Below, one piece after another: positions 34,566-44,295 of a stretch of DNA of 64,000 nucleotides. Origin of the DNA: Phyllobacterium lublinensis. GTDB lineage: Bacteria > Pseudomonadota > Alphaproteobacteria > Rhizobiales > Rhizobiaceae. The DNA is taken from positions 1-64,000 of the forward strand of contig NZ_JAIUDQ010000003.1 of assembly GCF_020164435.1 (NCBI RefSeq), given 5' to 3'. Every line of letters begins with the position of its first letter. Position 1 is the stretch's first letter. A model generated the notes under the pieces. It saw nothing but the letters and a program-made list of their open reading frames with translations, searched no databases and was not told the origin of the DNA. The position numbers and the translations under genes are program-made.

Positions 34566-36149
34566 CTAGAACAGCGAACCCTGTGACCCGCTCGGGACCG
34601 GTGGCTTTTTGCCGGGGACGGGGCGTTCGGGCTTCGCCCGGGCCGGATGCTGCTCACCCTCCATTGCCAGGGCCCTTACCTCGCCATCCTGGAACTTGAG
34701 GGTCAGCTCGTCGCCACCCGCGATGCCTGCGGCGCGCTTGATGGGCGTGCCGGTGGTATCGAGAACGACCGCAAAGCCCCTTTCCAGAACGCCTTGATAG
34801 GAAAGGGTTTTCAGCAGGCGTTCGAGTTCGCTGCCACGCCGTCTTGCCCGGTCGAGATTGAGGTCGACAGCCTGCACCTGACGGCGATCGAGCTGCTGCA
34901 GATGCTGGCGGCCGCGCTCCGCAAGTCGTGCCGTCGGCTCGATGGAGAGGCGGCCAGCCCGCCTGGCATAGAGCGAACGCCGGTCACGCACGAACACCTC
35001 GAGACCTCGGGGCAGCCTGCTCTCCAAGATGCTGATTTCACGTCGTTTTTCGCGAAAACGCTGCTGAAGCAGACGTGGCGATAATTGTCGCGCGCAGCCG
35101 TCGAACTCGCTGCGTTTCTTCTGTGTATTCGCCTGCAGCGCCCGTCCGAGCCGCGCGGCCGTTTCGTCGAAATGCCTGCGGGGCAGGGCCAGCAATTGAT
35201 CCGCATTGGGCAGGGCGCGCGCCAGGGCTCTTTGTGTCTGCCGGCGGCGGTCAAGATAGCGCGATATGCCGGCCGATAGCCGGGCACCCAGCGTCGCAAC
35301 GGTCGCCGACAAGTCGGCCCGCACTGGCACGGCCATTTCCGCAGCGCCCGTCGGTGTTGGAGCGCGCACATCCGCGGCAAGATCGATCAGCGTCCAGTCA
35401 GTCTCGTGGCCAACGGCGGAAATGACTGGAATCCGCGATGCGGCGACGGCGCGAACCACGGCCTCGTCATTGAAGCCCCAGAGGTCTTCAAGGCTGCCAC
35501 CACCGCGCGCCACGATCAGGACGTCAGGCCGGGGAAGGGCGCCGCCTTCTGTTAGGCCATTGAATCCGTTAATGGCGTTCGCCACCTCCAGGCCGCAGGT
35601 CTCGCCCTGGACCCTCACCGGCCAGACCAGCACATGCAGTGGAAAACGATCGGTGATGCGATGGATGATATCGCGGATGACCGCACCAGTCGGGGAGGTT
35701 ACGACTCCGATGATTCGCGGCATGAATGGCAGGCGTTGCTTGATTGCCGGGTCGAACAGACCTTCGGCGCCGAGCTTGCGCTTGCGCTCCTCAAGCAGCG
35801 CCATCAGCGCTCCCGCTCCTGCCGGCTCCATCTGCTCGATGACGATCTGATATTTCGAGGAGCCGGGATATGTGGTCAATTTGCCGGTAGCGATGACCTC
35901 CATCCCTTCCTCGGGCTGGAAACGCAGCCGGCTCATCGAACCGCGCCAGATCACCGCTTCAATGCGGGCCTTGTCATCCTTCAGTGAGAAATAGGCATGA
36001 CCGGAAGAATGCGGGCCACGATAACCTGAAATTTCACCGCGAACCCGCACATGCCCGAACGTGTCCTCGACGGTGCGCTTGAGCGCACCGGAGATTTCGG
36101 AAACGGTATACTCGGCTACATTGGAGGCAGATTCGGGCTTTTCGCTCAT
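34566..36149 (-). CDS. xseA: Exodeoxyribonuclease VII large subunit
   Basis: A 527-residue catalytic subunit of ExoVII, which degrades single-stranded DNA. It has the OB-fold domain (about residues 12-110; [12 protein letters not shown] then [18 protein letters not shown]), the catalytic core with [14 protein letters not shown] and [29 protein letters not shown] and a long coiled-coil-like helical region (about 290-430). The C-terminal ~40 residues are Pro/Lys-rich. The gene is divergent from the UPF0314 gene. The small-subunit gene xseB is not here. Confidence 0.93.
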   Translation of the reverse strand: MSEKPESASNVAEYTVSEISGALKRTVEDTFGHVRVRGEISGYRGPHSSGHAYFSLKDDKARIEAVIWRGSMSRLRFQPEEGMEVIATGKLTTYPGSSKYQIVIEQMEPAGAGALMALLEERKRKLGAEGLFDPAIKQRLPFMPRIIGVVTSPTGAVIRDIIHRITDRFPLHVLVWPVRVQGETCGLEVANAINGFNGLTEGGALPRPDVLIVARGGGSLEDLWGFNDEAVVRAVAASRIPVISAVGHETDWTLIDLAADVRAPTPTGAAEMAVPVRADLSATVATLGARLSAGISRYLDRRRQTQRALARALPNADQLLALPRRHFDETAARLGRALQANTQKKRSEFDGCARQLSPRLLQQRFREKRREISILESRLPRGLEVFVRDRRSLYARRAGRLSIEPTARLAERGRQHLQQLDRRQVQAVDLNLDRARRRGSELERLLKTLSYQGVLERGFAVVLDTTGTPIKRAAGIAGGDELTLKFQDGEVRALAMEGEQHPARAKPERPVPGKKPPVPSGSQGSLF

Positions 36150-36254
36150 ACGCTATTCCTAGCCGCGCGGTTGTTCACGTCAACCCTCGCGTGCCCCGGT
36201 GGCGGCATTGCCAGAGCGAAGAATTTCGACTTTAAGTGGGGCAAAGGAGACAAC

Positions 36255-36845
36255 ATGTCCGCAACCGAATCTGCTATCGCCAAGCGTCTGAAATTACGCC
36301 ACTATTTGCTGATTGGAGCAGCGCTGATTGCCGTTGCGGCCATGATTCTCCTCTGGATGGGCCGCAACCCCATATGTACCTGCGGCACAATAAAGCTATG
36401 GGTAGCCGAAACGAATTCGTCCGACAATTCACAGCATATCGCCGACTGGTACACCCTGTCGCATATTATCCATGGCTTCCTGTTCTATGGGATGCTTTGG
36501 CTGGTCGGCCGCAGATGGCCGTTGGGGCTGCGTCTGCTGATCGCCATAGTCGTAGAGGCGGCCTGGGAGATCTTCGAGAACACGGACATGGTCATCAACC
36601 GTTACCGGGAAGCGACCATCGCGCTCGGTTATGTCGGCGACAGCGTGCTCAATTCCGTGAGCGATATCCTGTTCATGGTGCTCGGATTCTTCTTCGCCGC
36701 CCGAGCTCCTCTTTGGCTGACAATCGCCCTGGCGATCTTCTTCGAGCTGCTGGCGGGGTGGGTCATCCGCGACAACCTCACCCTTAACATCATCATGCTG
36801 CTCTACCCGCTGGATGCAATCAAGGGATGGCAGAGCGGGCTATGA
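36255..36845 (+). CDS. UPF0314 (DUF2585) membrane protein
   Basis: A 196-residue protein with about four to five membrane segments. The family features are present: the NPICTCG motif near residue 37, [34 protein letters not shown]-type central block, and NSVSDILFM. Function is unknown; the family is almost confined to Hyphomicrobiales, which supports the taxonomic placement. ATG 36255 follows AAAGGAGA. Its stop lies six bases from the stop of the convergent LysR gene, with no room for a terminator. Confidence 0.88.
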   Translation: MSATESAIAKRLKLRHYLLIGAALIAVAAMILLWMGRNPICTCGTIKLWVAETNSSDNSQHIADWYTLSHIIHGFLFYGMLWLVGRRWPLGLRLLIAIVVEAAWEIFENTDMVINRYREATIALGYVGDSVLNSVSDILFMVLGFFFAARAPLWLTIALAIFFELLAGWVIRDNLTLNIIMLLYPLDAIKGWQSGL

Positions 36846-36850
36846 CCCGC

Positions 36851-37807
36851 TTACCATCCCGGGACGAGTTCCGTCGCGCGTACCTGGCGCAGGCGCTGGT
36901 TGGTCAGGACCGGGACCGTGGCCGGCGCCATGCTGACGGGCGTTGGCATGGAAAGATTATCGAGGCTTTCGACGATGTGTTGGGCCAGCGCGTCGACGAT
37001 TGCCGACGGCTTCGTATGACCGCGCATGATCCCAATGCCAAATTCCGGAAGACGGCCGAAACCGTCGGCTTCGGTCAGCACCCGCATTCCCGGCCGTAGG
37101 GCGCATTCCGGGAGGATCGACACGGCAAGCCCGGCCAGTACCGCGGCTGCCAGGACAGTTGCCGACCAGCTGGTGAAGAGAATGCGGTAATCGTGGTGCA
37201 TCGTATCCAGCACGTCGATCGCGGCCGCGCGCCAGATGCAGGTGGGGCGGCCCACCGCAAGCGGTAGCACTTGTTCCTCATGCACATTGTGGTGTGCCGA
37301 GGTGACCCACAGCAGCTGCTCGCTACGAACCACTTCTGAACGCCGGTGCTCGTCGCACTGTGTGACAAGTGCGATGTCGAGCTGACCTTTGCGGATCATC
37401 TCGTCGAGATTGACCGTTGGCTCACAGACAACGGAAAGTTCGACGCGTGGATTGGACCGCGAAAATCGTGCCATGATTTCCGGGAGGAACCGGTCCGCAT
37501 AGTCGTCCGGCGTGCCGATGCGAATGTGGCCCTGGAGCTGCGTGTCATCAAAAGCTGCGATGGTTTCATTGTTGAGCTGCAGCATTCGCCGCGCATAGGC
37601 CAGCAACCGTTCGCCGTCTTCGGTGAGCCTGTTTGTGCGCCCGTCGCGCTCGAACAGCGGTTTCGATACGCGTTCTTCGAGCCTGCGCATCTGCATCGAT
37701 ACGGCGGATTGGGTCTTGTTCACCTTATCGGCCGCCCTGGTAAAGCTCCCGAGATCGGCGATGGCGGTAAATGTCTGCAATTGGTCGAGGTCAAGCGGTG
37801 CGTTCAT
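36851..37807 (-). CDS. LysR-family regulator, LsrB/VtlR-like
   Basis: A 318-residue regulator. The N-terminal winged helix (about residues 6-65) reads LDQLQTFTAIADLGSFTRAA then KTQSAVSMQMRRLEERV; the substrate-binding domain follows. This N-terminus closely resembles LsrB (Sinorhizobium) and VtlR (Brucella), LysR proteins linked to envelope, redox and symbiosis or virulence control. VtlR is known to activate genes for small DUF1127 proteins, and here a DUF1127 gene is divergently transcribed 200 bases away. That makes the DUF1127 gene a likely target, though this could be a paralogue rather than the true LsrB. Confidence 0.85.
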   Translation of the reverse strand: MNAPLDLDQLQTFTAIADLGSFTRAADKVNKTQSAVSMQMRRLEERVSKPLFERDGRTNRLTEDGERLLAYARRMLQLNNETIAAFDDTQLQGHIRIGTPDDYADRFLPEIMARFSRSNPRVELSVVCEPTVNLDEMIRKGQLDIALVTQCDEHRRSEVVRSEQLLWVTSAHHNVHEEQVLPLAVGRPTCIWRAAAIDVLDTMHHDYRILFTSWSATVLAAAVLAGLAVSILPECALRPGMRVLTEADGFGRLPEFGIGIMRGHTKPSAIVDALAQHIVESLDNLSMPTPVSMAPATVPVLTNQRLRQVRATELVPGW

Positions 37808-38009
37808 GACTGTACTCCCGGACGGATTGATCCATCATTATTATTGAACGTTTACATTAAAAACATTCGTTTGAATAATCAATTTTTATGGATCAATCTG
37901 TACATGTTCAGGAAGCGCAGGTGTCAGCAGATACCATGCGTGGTGCGCGAAAAATGGTTTTTGCGCGGTTTAACTTTCTTGATCAGCGCCATTCAAAGGA
38001 GTTACGGCG

Positions 38010-38297
38010 ATGACGACCACAACGAGAATGACTGAAGTAACTGGTTTCACCCGCTCGATCGCAGCTTATGCGTCGCAGGCCGCCAGCTTTGTCAACCGAG
38101 TGATCGTCGCGCGCCGCAATCGTAAAACGATCCTGAGCCTGGGCGAGTGGAATGACGAAATGCTGCACGACATCGGCATCACACGAGCTGATCTGCATTC
38201 GGCCATTGGCACGTCGCTCCTTGACGATCCGAGTGAACGGCTTGGAGCCCTGGCAGATGTCAGGTTCCGCATTCGCGCAACGCGATCGAATTTGTAG
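38010..38297 (+). CDS. DUF1127-domain small protein
   Basis: A 95-residue basic protein. Residues about 33-62 carry the DUF1127 pattern (ARRNRKTILSLGEWNDEMLHDIGI), an Arg-rich helix pair implicated in RNA binding in some rhizobial and Agrobacterium members. The C-terminal 30 residues are less conserved-looking. ATG 38010 follows AAAGGAGTT. A strong terminator follows, so it is monocistronic. It is divergent from the LsrB/VtlR-like gene, consistent with regulation by it. Confidence 0.85.
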   Translation: MTTTTRMTEVTGFTRSIAAYASQAASFVNRVIVARRNRKTILSLGEWNDEMLHDIGITRADLHSAIGTSLLDDPSERLGALADVRFRIRATRSNL

Positions 38298-38368
38298 GTT
38301 GACGATTTGAAGCTTTAGCAGGCGCCCATTCACGCCGGAATCCCCTCCCGGCGCCTAGCCTGCCTCCT

Positions 38369-38413
38369 GCCCGGCCCACCTTGCATTTGCAACGTGGCCG
38401 GGCTTTTTCTTTT
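38369..38413 (+). terminator. Intrinsic terminator of the DUF1127 gene
   Basis: GCCCGGCCCAC and GTGGCCGGGC form a GC-rich stem (one bulge) with an internal loop, followed by TTTTTCTTTT. Confidence 0.85.
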
Positions 38414-38419
38414 CCGCTG

Positions 38420-39577
38420 TCAGCGATTGCGGTCCATGCCGCGCAGATACTGATCGAATATGGATTCGAGGCCTTTCTGGTACTGGTCGTTGGCCTGCTT
38501 TCCGGTATCGAACATCTGGCCGAGTATATCCTTGAGCGGATTATCCGAAGGGGCCGATGTCGGTGGCGCGGCCCGCTTTTGCGCCTGCGGCCGGGTGGGC
38601 TGTGACACCTGAGGTTGTTGACCACCACCAAATATCTCTCCGAAAATCTGACCGAGAGGATTGTCCCCGAACGGATTTTGTCCTTGTGCGGTCTCTTGCG
38701 GCGCCTCCTCCTGAGGAACCCTGCCACGGGGTGTCGACGCCTGTGGTGTGGCGCCTCCGGGAGCGGCGCCCTTCATCATCTCCTCGAATATCTTGCCAAG
38801 CGGATTGTCACCGAAGGGATTCTGCCCTTGTGCGGTCTCTTGAGGCGCCTCTTCCTGAGGAGCCCTGCCACGCGGGGCTGGCGCCTGTGGTGTGGCGCCG
38901 CCGGGAGCGGCCCCTTTCATCATCTCCTCGAATATCTTGCCGAGTGGATTGTTACCCAACGGATTCGTTTGGCCTTGGGGCTGCTGGCCTGCCGCACCTC
39001 CACCGAACATTCCTTCGAGGATTTGACCCCACGGGTTTGCACCTGCCCCGGGCGCACTCTGTTGGGGCGTGCCCGTCTGTCCGGCGCCGCCTTGCCGCAT
39101 CATCTGTTCGATGAGGTCGCCAATCACATTGCCGCCACCAAGACCAGCCGCCGCAAATTGGCCGGTCGATTTCTTGTACAATCCCCCCATCATCATCGAC
39201 GCCACCACTGGCAGCATCTGCTTCAACGTGTCGGCACCGACACCGGCTGCATTGGCGGCATGATCGGCTACGGCACGCGACAAGTCCTTGGAGCCGAAAA
39301 GCTGACCAAGCACGTAGTTGCCATCAGCAATGCCAGATGGATTGAATGCGGCTTGCGGATTATCAAAATAATTGACGTTCTGACCGGTCGAAAGCGCCTG
39401 GACGAAGGCACCGAAGCCCATCGGGTCCGCTGCATTGCGCTGCAGGCCTTGAGAAAAGGCCGGCATCAGCGCCTCGAGGGCCGCAACAGTCTGCTGAGGC
39501 GACAGGTTGAACTGACGGGAGAGAGCATCGATGTTCTGGCCCCCTTGTCCCTTAAGGAACATATCTATGAGATTCAT
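38420..39577 (-). CDS. DUF937-domain protein with tandem Pro/Gly/Gln-rich repeats
   Basis: A 385-residue protein. The N-terminal ~180 residues match DUF937 (MNLIDMFLKGQGGQNIDAL, then LSPQQTVAALEALMPAF), a helical domain also found in YidB. The C-terminal half is low complexity, built on the motif NPLGKIFEEMMKGAAPGGATPQ repeated twice as near-identical 48-residue units, flanked by related NPLG..F..M segments. The final ~40 residues are more ordered (NPLKDILGQMFDTGKQANDQ). No signal peptide. Function unknown; the NPLGxIFxxM segments could be short protein-binding helices. Confidence 0.75.
   Translation of the reverse strand: MNLIDMFLKGQGGQNIDALSRQFNLSPQQTVAALEALMPAFSQGLQRNAADPMGFGAFVQALSTGQNVNYFDNPQAAFNPSGIADGNYVLGQLFGSKDLSRAVADHAANAAGVGADTLKQMLPVVASMMMGGLYKKSTGQFAAAGLGGGNVIGDLIEQMMRQGGAGQTGTPQQSAPGAGANPWGQILEGMFGGGAAGQQPQGQTNPLGNNPLGKIFEEMMKGAAPGGATPQAPAPRGRAPQEEAPQETAQGQNPFGDNPLGKIFEEMMKGAAPGGATPQASTPRGRVPQEEAPQETAQGQNPFGDNPLGQIFGEIFGGGQQPQVSQPTRPQAQKRAAPPTSAPSDNPLKDILGQMFDTGKQANDQYQKGLESIFDQYLRGMDRNR
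38658..38945. repeat. Two-unit 144-bp coding tandem repeat in the DUF937 gene
   Basis: Units begin at 38658 and 38802 and end before 38946, each 144 bases (48 codons) and nearly identical, with a partial third unit following. Such an array can expand or contract by slippage without breaking the frame. Confidence 0.85.
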
Positions 39578-39664
39578 GGCGACGATCCTCCTTCGCGCTG
39601 GGCACGATGAAGATTAGCGCCGCGTGTACGCAGACATCAATCCTTTTATGGTAACCCCACCCAG

Positions 39665-40603
39665 CTAGAAATAGCGCGCGAGATTAGCGCGGATGCGCTC
39701 CAGGGGATCGATCGTTGCATCACCTGGCTCGAAGGTTCGGTTGGTGATGGTCTCATAGGCCTGAATGTAGACCTTCGTCGTGGCGTCGATCACGTCTTCG
39801 GGGATCTCCGGAATATCATCCTTGTACGGGTCGCAGCGTTCCACGACCCAGTTGCGAACGAAATCCTTGTCGAAGCTGACAGGTCGCTGTCCCGGCACAT
39901 AACTGTCAGCAAACCAGTAGCGGCTCGAATCCGGCGTATGGATTTCGTCCGCCAGAACAATGTTGCCCTGCTCGTCCGTGCCAAATTCATATTTCGTATC
40001 GGCAAGAATCAGGCCACGGCTCGCGGCAATTTCCTGCCCGCGTGCAAAAAGCTTCAAGGCGTAGCTCGATACGCTCTCCCACTGTTCCGCGGTGAGCAAT
40101 TTCTGCTCCATAATGGCTGCTGCCGTCAGCGGCTCATCATGGCCGCCGTCGAAAGCCTTCGAGGTCGGGGTAATGATCGGCGACGGCAGCTTTTCATTGT
40201 CCTGCATGCCATCGGGAAGGGTGAAACCATACATCTGCCGCTGACCGGCCTTGTAGAGGGTCAGGATCGATGTCCCGGTTGTGCCTGCCAGGTAACCGCG
40301 AACGACGATCTCGACAGGCAGGATAGTAAGCTTGCGACAGACCAGCACATTCGGGTCGGGATACTCCATGACATGGTTAGGGCAGATGTCCTGTGTCTGC
40401 TCGAACTGGAACCGCGCGGTCTGAGTCAGAACCTGACCCTTGAGCGGTATGGACGCCAGAATGCGGTCAAAAGCACTGATACGGTCAGTGGCTATAATAA
40501 TGCGCCGGCCGTCGGCCAGATCGTAATTCTCGCGAACCTTGCCTTTATAGTAATTGGGCAGCTCGGGAATGAACGCGTCGGACAGAGCTTTGTGATTCGG
40601 CAT
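39665..40603 (-). CDS. purC: Phosphoribosylaminoimidazole-succinocarboxamide (SAICAR) synthase
   Basis: A 312-residue purine-synthesis enzyme that joins CAIR to aspartate using ATP. Visible blocks are the Lys loop [10 protein letters not shown], the ATP-site region [11 protein letters not shown], the [13 protein letters not shown] segment, and [10 protein letters not shown] with the following [12 protein letters not shown]. It is longer than the ~240-residue E. coli type and matches the longer form also found in yeast. Rhizobia often have a second, short purC in the purSQL cluster, so this may be one of two. It is not in an operon with other purine genes. Confidence 0.9.
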   Translation of the reverse strand: MPNHKALSDAFIPELPNYYKGKVRENYDLADGRRIIIATDRISAFDRILASIPLKGQVLTQTARFQFEQTQDICPNHVMEYPDPNVLVCRKLTILPVEIVVRGYLAGTTGTSILTLYKAGQRQMYGFTLPDGMQDNEKLPSPIITPTSKAFDGGHDEPLTAAAIMEQKLLTAEQWESVSSYALKLFARGQEIAASRGLILADTKYEFGTDEQGNIVLADEIHTPDSSRYWFADSYVPGQRPVSFDKDFVRNWVVERCDPYKDDIPEIPEDVIDATTKVYIQAYETITNRTFEPGDATIDPLERIRANLARYF

Positions 40604-40689
40604 GGTTCAGAAATCCGCTTTAATGATCAGGGCTCCGCATAACACATATGGCCATGGACGGGAGTCAAATTTTCGGATCGAGAGGAGTT

Positions 40690-41433
40690 TCAGCGCCCGC
40701 CGGTCACGTCGAGGCAAGCACCCGTGACGTAGGACGACGCGTCGCTGAGGAGCCACACGATCGATTCTCCAACCTCATCCGCCGTACCTGGCCGCCCGAG
40801 CGGCGCAGTTACGCCTAGCCGCTGGGCCCGGTCCGGCTGGCCGCCGCTCGCATGGATGTCTGTTTCGATCAGGCCGGGGCGAATGGCGTTGACGCGGATG
40901 CCTTCGGAACCGACCTCCTTGGAAAGGCCGATGGTCAGCGTGTCCATTGCCCCTTTCGATCCGGCATAGTCGACGTATTCATTTGGACCGCCGAGCCGTG
41001 CTGCGGCCGATGAGAGGAGGACGATTGACCCGCCCTTGCCGCCACGGGACCGGGCGAGGCGACGGACACCCTCGCGCGCGCAGAGATAGGCACCGAGGAT
41101 ATTGATGTCGAAGATGCTGCGCATGCGTTCGATATCCATATCGATCAGAGGCGAAGCGGGAGCAACAATGCCGGCATTGACCACGACCCCGTCCAGCTTG
41201 CCAAGCTCGGCCACCTGGTCGAACATCGATATGACATCCGCTTCAATGGCGACATTGCCCTGTATGGCCTTGGCCCTGCCGCCTGCTGCACCGATGGCAT
41301 CAACGACTTCATCGGCAGCAAGCTTGTTGCCAACATAGTTGACCCCGACGGACCAGCCTTTCCGGCCGGCAATAATGGCTGCCGCACGGCCGATTCCGCG
41401 GCTGGCGCCCGTGATCAAAATGGTCTTGGTCAT
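40690..41433 (-). CDS. Short-chain dehydrogenase/reductase (SDR)
   Basis: A 247-residue classical SDR. The cofactor motif TGASRGIG is at residues 7-14, the NAG motif near residue 87, the catalytic Ser in VLLSSAAARLGG near 140, and YVDYAGSKGAMD gives the Tyr/Lys pair near 156-160; the C-terminal DVTGG is typical. It resembles glucose-1-dehydrogenase or 3-oxoacyl-ACP reductase-like SDRs, but the substrate is unknown. It lies 60 bases downstream of no clear partner and is preceded by gshA on the same strand (60 bases), so the two may be cotranscribed. Confidence 0.87.
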   Translation of the reverse strand: MTKTILITGASRGIGRAAAIIAGRKGWSVGVNYVGNKLAADEVVDAIGAAGGRAKAIQGNVAIEADVISMFDQVAELGKLDGVVVNAGIVAPASPLIDMDIERMRSIFDINILGAYLCAREGVRRLARSRGGKGGSIVLLSSAAARLGGPNEYVDYAGSKGAMDTLTIGLSKEVGSEGIRVNAIRPGLIETDIHASGGQPDRAQRLGVTAPLGRPGTADEVGESIVWLLSDASSYVTGACLDVTGGR

Positions 41434-41492
41434 GGAAGGGCCTTTCGTCTTGCCGGTTTCAGCGCTGTTGATCCTGCCTATGCGGTTACCGT

Positions 41493-42866
41493 CTAGTATG
41501 CATATTCGAGAAAGGCTGGCTCGACCGACGCACCCCAGGCGGTATTGTACTGGGACAGCATTTGCTCTGCGGAGGTAGTGCCGCGCGCCACAACCTCGTC
41601 CAACGAGGCAAGGTAATGTGTTTCGTCAAAGCCTTCGCTGTTCAGCCGCGCACGATTCTTCAGCCCGAGCCGCGCTATCGCCAGCACGTCCCTTGCAATA
41701 TCGTGTGCCGTACGATTGCGGAACGTCGCCTGCAGGCCCTTCGCAGGAACCTCATCACGCAGGGCCTGGACTTCGGGATAGGTCCAGTCACGCGTCAGGG
41801 CTTCTGCCGCGTTCAATGCCTCCGCATCATAGAGCAGGCCGACCCAGAACGCCGGAAGCGCGCAGATGCGCCGCCACGGACCTCCATCGGCGCCACGCAT
41901 TTCAAGGAAACGCTTCAGCCGCACTTCTGGAAACAGCGTCGAGAGATGATTGGCCCAATCGCCCATATTGGGCTCGCCTTCAGGGACCGTGTCCTTCAGT
42001 GCACCGTTCATGAATTGGCGGAACGTCACATGCGTGCAGTCGTAGTAACGGCCATGGCGCATGACGAAGTACATCGGCACATCAAGTGCCCACTCGACAT
42101 AGTCGGCAAATCCGAAGTTTTCGTTGAAGATGAATGGCAATACGCCCGAGCGATTGTTGTCGGTATCGCGCCATATGTTGGAGCGCCACGACAGCAGCCC
42201 GTTCGGCCTGCCTTCGGTGAAGGGCGACATGGCAAAGAGCGCTGTTGCAATGGACTGGAGCTTGACCGAGACCTGCATCTTGCGGCGCATGTCGGTTTCG
42301 GACGAGAAATCGAGATTTACCTGAATGGTACAGGTTCGGTACATCATGTTCAGTCCGTCCTTGCCGACCTTCGGCATGTAGTTGGACATGATGTTGTAGC
42401 GGGACTTGGGCATCCGGGGCGTTTCGGCCAACGTCCATTTGGGGCTGCCTCCGAGGCCGAGAAACCGGATGCCGAGCGGTTCGGCGATTTCGCGAACCTG
42501 GGCCAGATGGGCGTTGGATTCGCGGCAAGTCTGGTGAATGGAAAGGAGCGGTGCGCCCGAAAGTTCGAACTGCCCGCCAGGCTCAAGCGAGATTGCCCCC
42601 TGGCCGGTCGGTTCAACGAGGCCGATAATATTGCCTTCGTCGACGATCGGTTCCCAGCCGAGCTTGGACTGCATGCCTTCAAGGATCGCACGAATGCCGC
42701 GCGGACCATCATAGGGGACAGGGCTGTTGTCTTCAGTGTAGAACGGGAACTTTTCGTGCTCGGTGCCGATGCGCCAGGCAGATTCCGGCTTGGATCCTTG
42801 CGCAAGATAGGCTGCCAGTTCTTCGGAACCGGATATCGGTGTTTCGTCTGTCGTGTCCCGCGCCAT
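41493..42866 (-). CDS. gshA: Glutamate-cysteine ligase (plant/alphaproteobacterial type)
   Basis: A 457-residue enzyme for the first step of glutathione synthesis, joining glutamate and cysteine. It belongs to the alphaproteobacterial/plant GCS2-type group, recognised by WRIGTEHEKFPF near residue 31, EPGGQFELSGAPL near 95, and MYRTCTIQVNLDFSSE near 175. Plant-type enzymes are redox-regulated by disulphides. Length is typical. An SDR gene follows on the same strand. The start ATG 42866 fits the MARDTTDE-type N-terminus. Confidence 0.9.
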   Translation of the reverse strand: MARDTTDETPISGSEELAAYLAQGSKPESAWRIGTEHEKFPFYTEDNSPVPYDGPRGIRAILEGMQSKLGWEPIVDEGNIIGLVEPTGQGAISLEPGGQFELSGAPLLSIHQTCRESNAHLAQVREIAEPLGIRFLGLGGSPKWTLAETPRMPKSRYNIMSNYMPKVGKDGLNMMYRTCTIQVNLDFSSETDMRRKMQVSVKLQSIATALFAMSPFTEGRPNGLLSWRSNIWRDTDNNRSGVLPFIFNENFGFADYVEWALDVPMYFVMRHGRYYDCTHVTFRQFMNGALKDTVPEGEPNMGDWANHLSTLFPEVRLKRFLEMRGADGGPWRRICALPAFWVGLLYDAEALNAAEALTRDWTYPEVQALRDEVPAKGLQATFRNRTAHDIARDVLAIARLGLKNRARLNSEGFDETHYLASLDEVVARGTTSAEQMLSQYNTAWGASVEPAFLEYAY

Positions 42867-42970
42867 GTATGGTGCTTTCCGATAAGATGAGATGGTTGCG
42901 CGTGATTGGCGTTTTTCGCAAGAGAGCGCAAGCGAATTTCGCTGATGCTCCTATCAAGAGAATTTGTATC

Positions 42971-43705
42971 TCACCAATCGCCAATTGTCGCCTGAATCAG
43001 GGCGAGTGCCGCCACCGCGGCAGTATCGGCGCGCAAAATGCGCTGGCCGAGCGGAATCGCCGTGACAAAGGGCAGTTTGTGCAAGGTTTGGCGCTCCTGA
43101 TCCGAAAAGCCGCCTTCGGGACCGATGAGGACGCCGAGTGGCCCACGCGGCAGAGATTGCAGCAGCGGAAGAGGGTTGTGTGAATCATGCCCCTCGTCGC
43201 AAAAGATCAGACGCCGCTGCCCGTCCCATTCTTCGAGCAGTTTCTCCAGCTTTACCGGCTCGCGTGTGAGCGGGATCGCCAGCACGCCGCACTGTTCAGC
43301 CGCCTCGATCGCGTTGGCTTCGATACGTTCGATGCCGATCCTTGCGACCTGTGTGTGCTGGGTAATGACCGGCTGCAAGACACCGGCGCCCATCTCCACA
43401 GCCTTCTGTACCAGATAGTCGAGCCGGCCCTGTTTCAGCGGCGCAAAGCAATAGATGAGATCAGGCGCGGCTGGCTGGTCACGGGTGCGTTCCAGGGGTT
43501 CCAGGAACAGCTTTTTCCTGCTTTCGAAGCGAAGTGCCCCGCGCCATTCGCCGTCGCGTCCATTGAACGCAAGAATCTCGTCGCCATCCTTCATCCTCAG
43601 CACATTGGCGAGATAGTTGATGGCTTCGGGAGGAGTTTCGGCACGCTTTCCGGCGATGAGATCGGCGGTGACGTAGAGTCTCTGCATTTTGTAGTTTGCG
43701 CGCAT
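42971..43705 (-). CDS. rsmE: 16S rRNA (uracil1498-N3)-methyltransferase
   Basis: A 244-residue SPOUT-class methyltransferase that methylates U1498 in 16S rRNA. The knotted C-terminal SAM-binding site is clear: [17 protein letters not shown] and [16 protein letters not shown] near the end. The N-terminal PUA-like domain starts [10 protein letters not shown]. Start ATG 43705 or 43687 are both possible; the frame further upstream to 43888 overlaps the Lrp gene and is not used. The gene is downstream of the Lrp-family gene on the same strand, 20 bases apart. Confidence 0.9.
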   Translation of the reverse strand: MRANYKMQRLYVTADLIAGKRAETPPEAINYLANVLRMKDGDEILAFNGRDGEWRGALRFESRKKLFLEPLERTRDQPAAPDLIYCFAPLKQGRLDYLVQKAVEMGAGVLQPVITQHTQVARIGIERIEANAIEAAEQCGVLAIPLTREPVKLEKLLEEWDGQRRLIFCDEGHDSHNPLPLLQSLPRGPLGVLIGPEGGFSDQERQTLHKLPFVTAIPLGQRILRADTAAVAALALIQATIGDW

Positions 43706-43725
43706 GATTTTTCCGAAACGAATGT

Positions 43726-44163
43726 TCAGGAGAGCGGGGGAAGACGGCGTTTGACGGGCGATGATTTGACGATCGACGTGTTCGTCTCTCCCTTTTCGGC
43801 CAGCCGGTCGAGAATCGTATCGAGCTGTTCCATGGTCCGGAACTGCAGCTTGCCGATGAAGCAATCGTCTCCAGTTACCTTGTCGCATTCGGTAATTTCC
43901 GGCGTCTCCTTGATGAGCTTTTCGACGATGTGGAGCATTCCGGGCAGGGGGCGAACGCGCACGATGGCGGTGAGGCTGTAACCAAGGGCGACCGGATCGA
44001 TGTCGACGGTGAAAGAGCGAATGACCTTCCGTTCTTCCAGGCGGCGCAATCGCTCGGATACACTCGGAGAGGACAGCCCAACCTTCTGGCTGAGTTCCTT
44101 CAAAGAGATCCGGGCATCGTCTATCAGAATTTCCAGGATCGTTCGGTCAAGTTCGTCGAGCAT
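43726..44163 (-). CDS. Lrp/AsnC-family transcriptional regulator
   Basis: A 145-residue regulator with the N-terminal helix-turn-helix ([19 protein letters not shown] then [17 protein letters not shown]) and a C-terminal RAM (effector-binding) domain. Such proteins respond to amino acids and often control the neighbouring exporter or enzyme. It is divergent from a DMT-family exporter 133 bases away, which is its likely target, similar to other Lrp/exporter pairs. The intergenic region contains inverted GTTAGGTT/ACCTAACC segments that could be its operators. Confidence 0.88.
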   Translation of the reverse strand: MLDELDRTILEILIDDARISLKELSQKVGLSSPSVSERLRRLEERKVIRSFTVDIDPVALGYSLTAIVRVRPLPGMLHIVEKLIKETPEITECDKVTGDDCFIGKLQFRTMEQLDTILDRLAEKGETNTSIVKSSPVKRRLPPLS

Positions 44164-44172
44164 GACATGCCT

Positions 44173-44232
44173 GTTAGGTTATACGCGTTGTTCGCCTGCA
44201 TTATAAAGGTCAAGAGCCAACTTCACCTAACC
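44173..44232. promoter_or_regulatory. Inverted TTAGG-type boxes between the Lrp gene and the DMT exporter
   Basis: GTTAGGTT (44173-44180) and ACCTAACC (44225-44232) are inverted, 44 bases apart, and both are followed by AT-rich TATA-like stretches. The pair lies in the divergent promoter region, consistent with cooperative Lrp binding. Confidence 0.35.
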
Positions 44233-44295
44233 GAGTATATATCAAATCACACGTCGGCGGCATAGTCTCAAGTGACTTATCAAAGGAGCGCCGAC

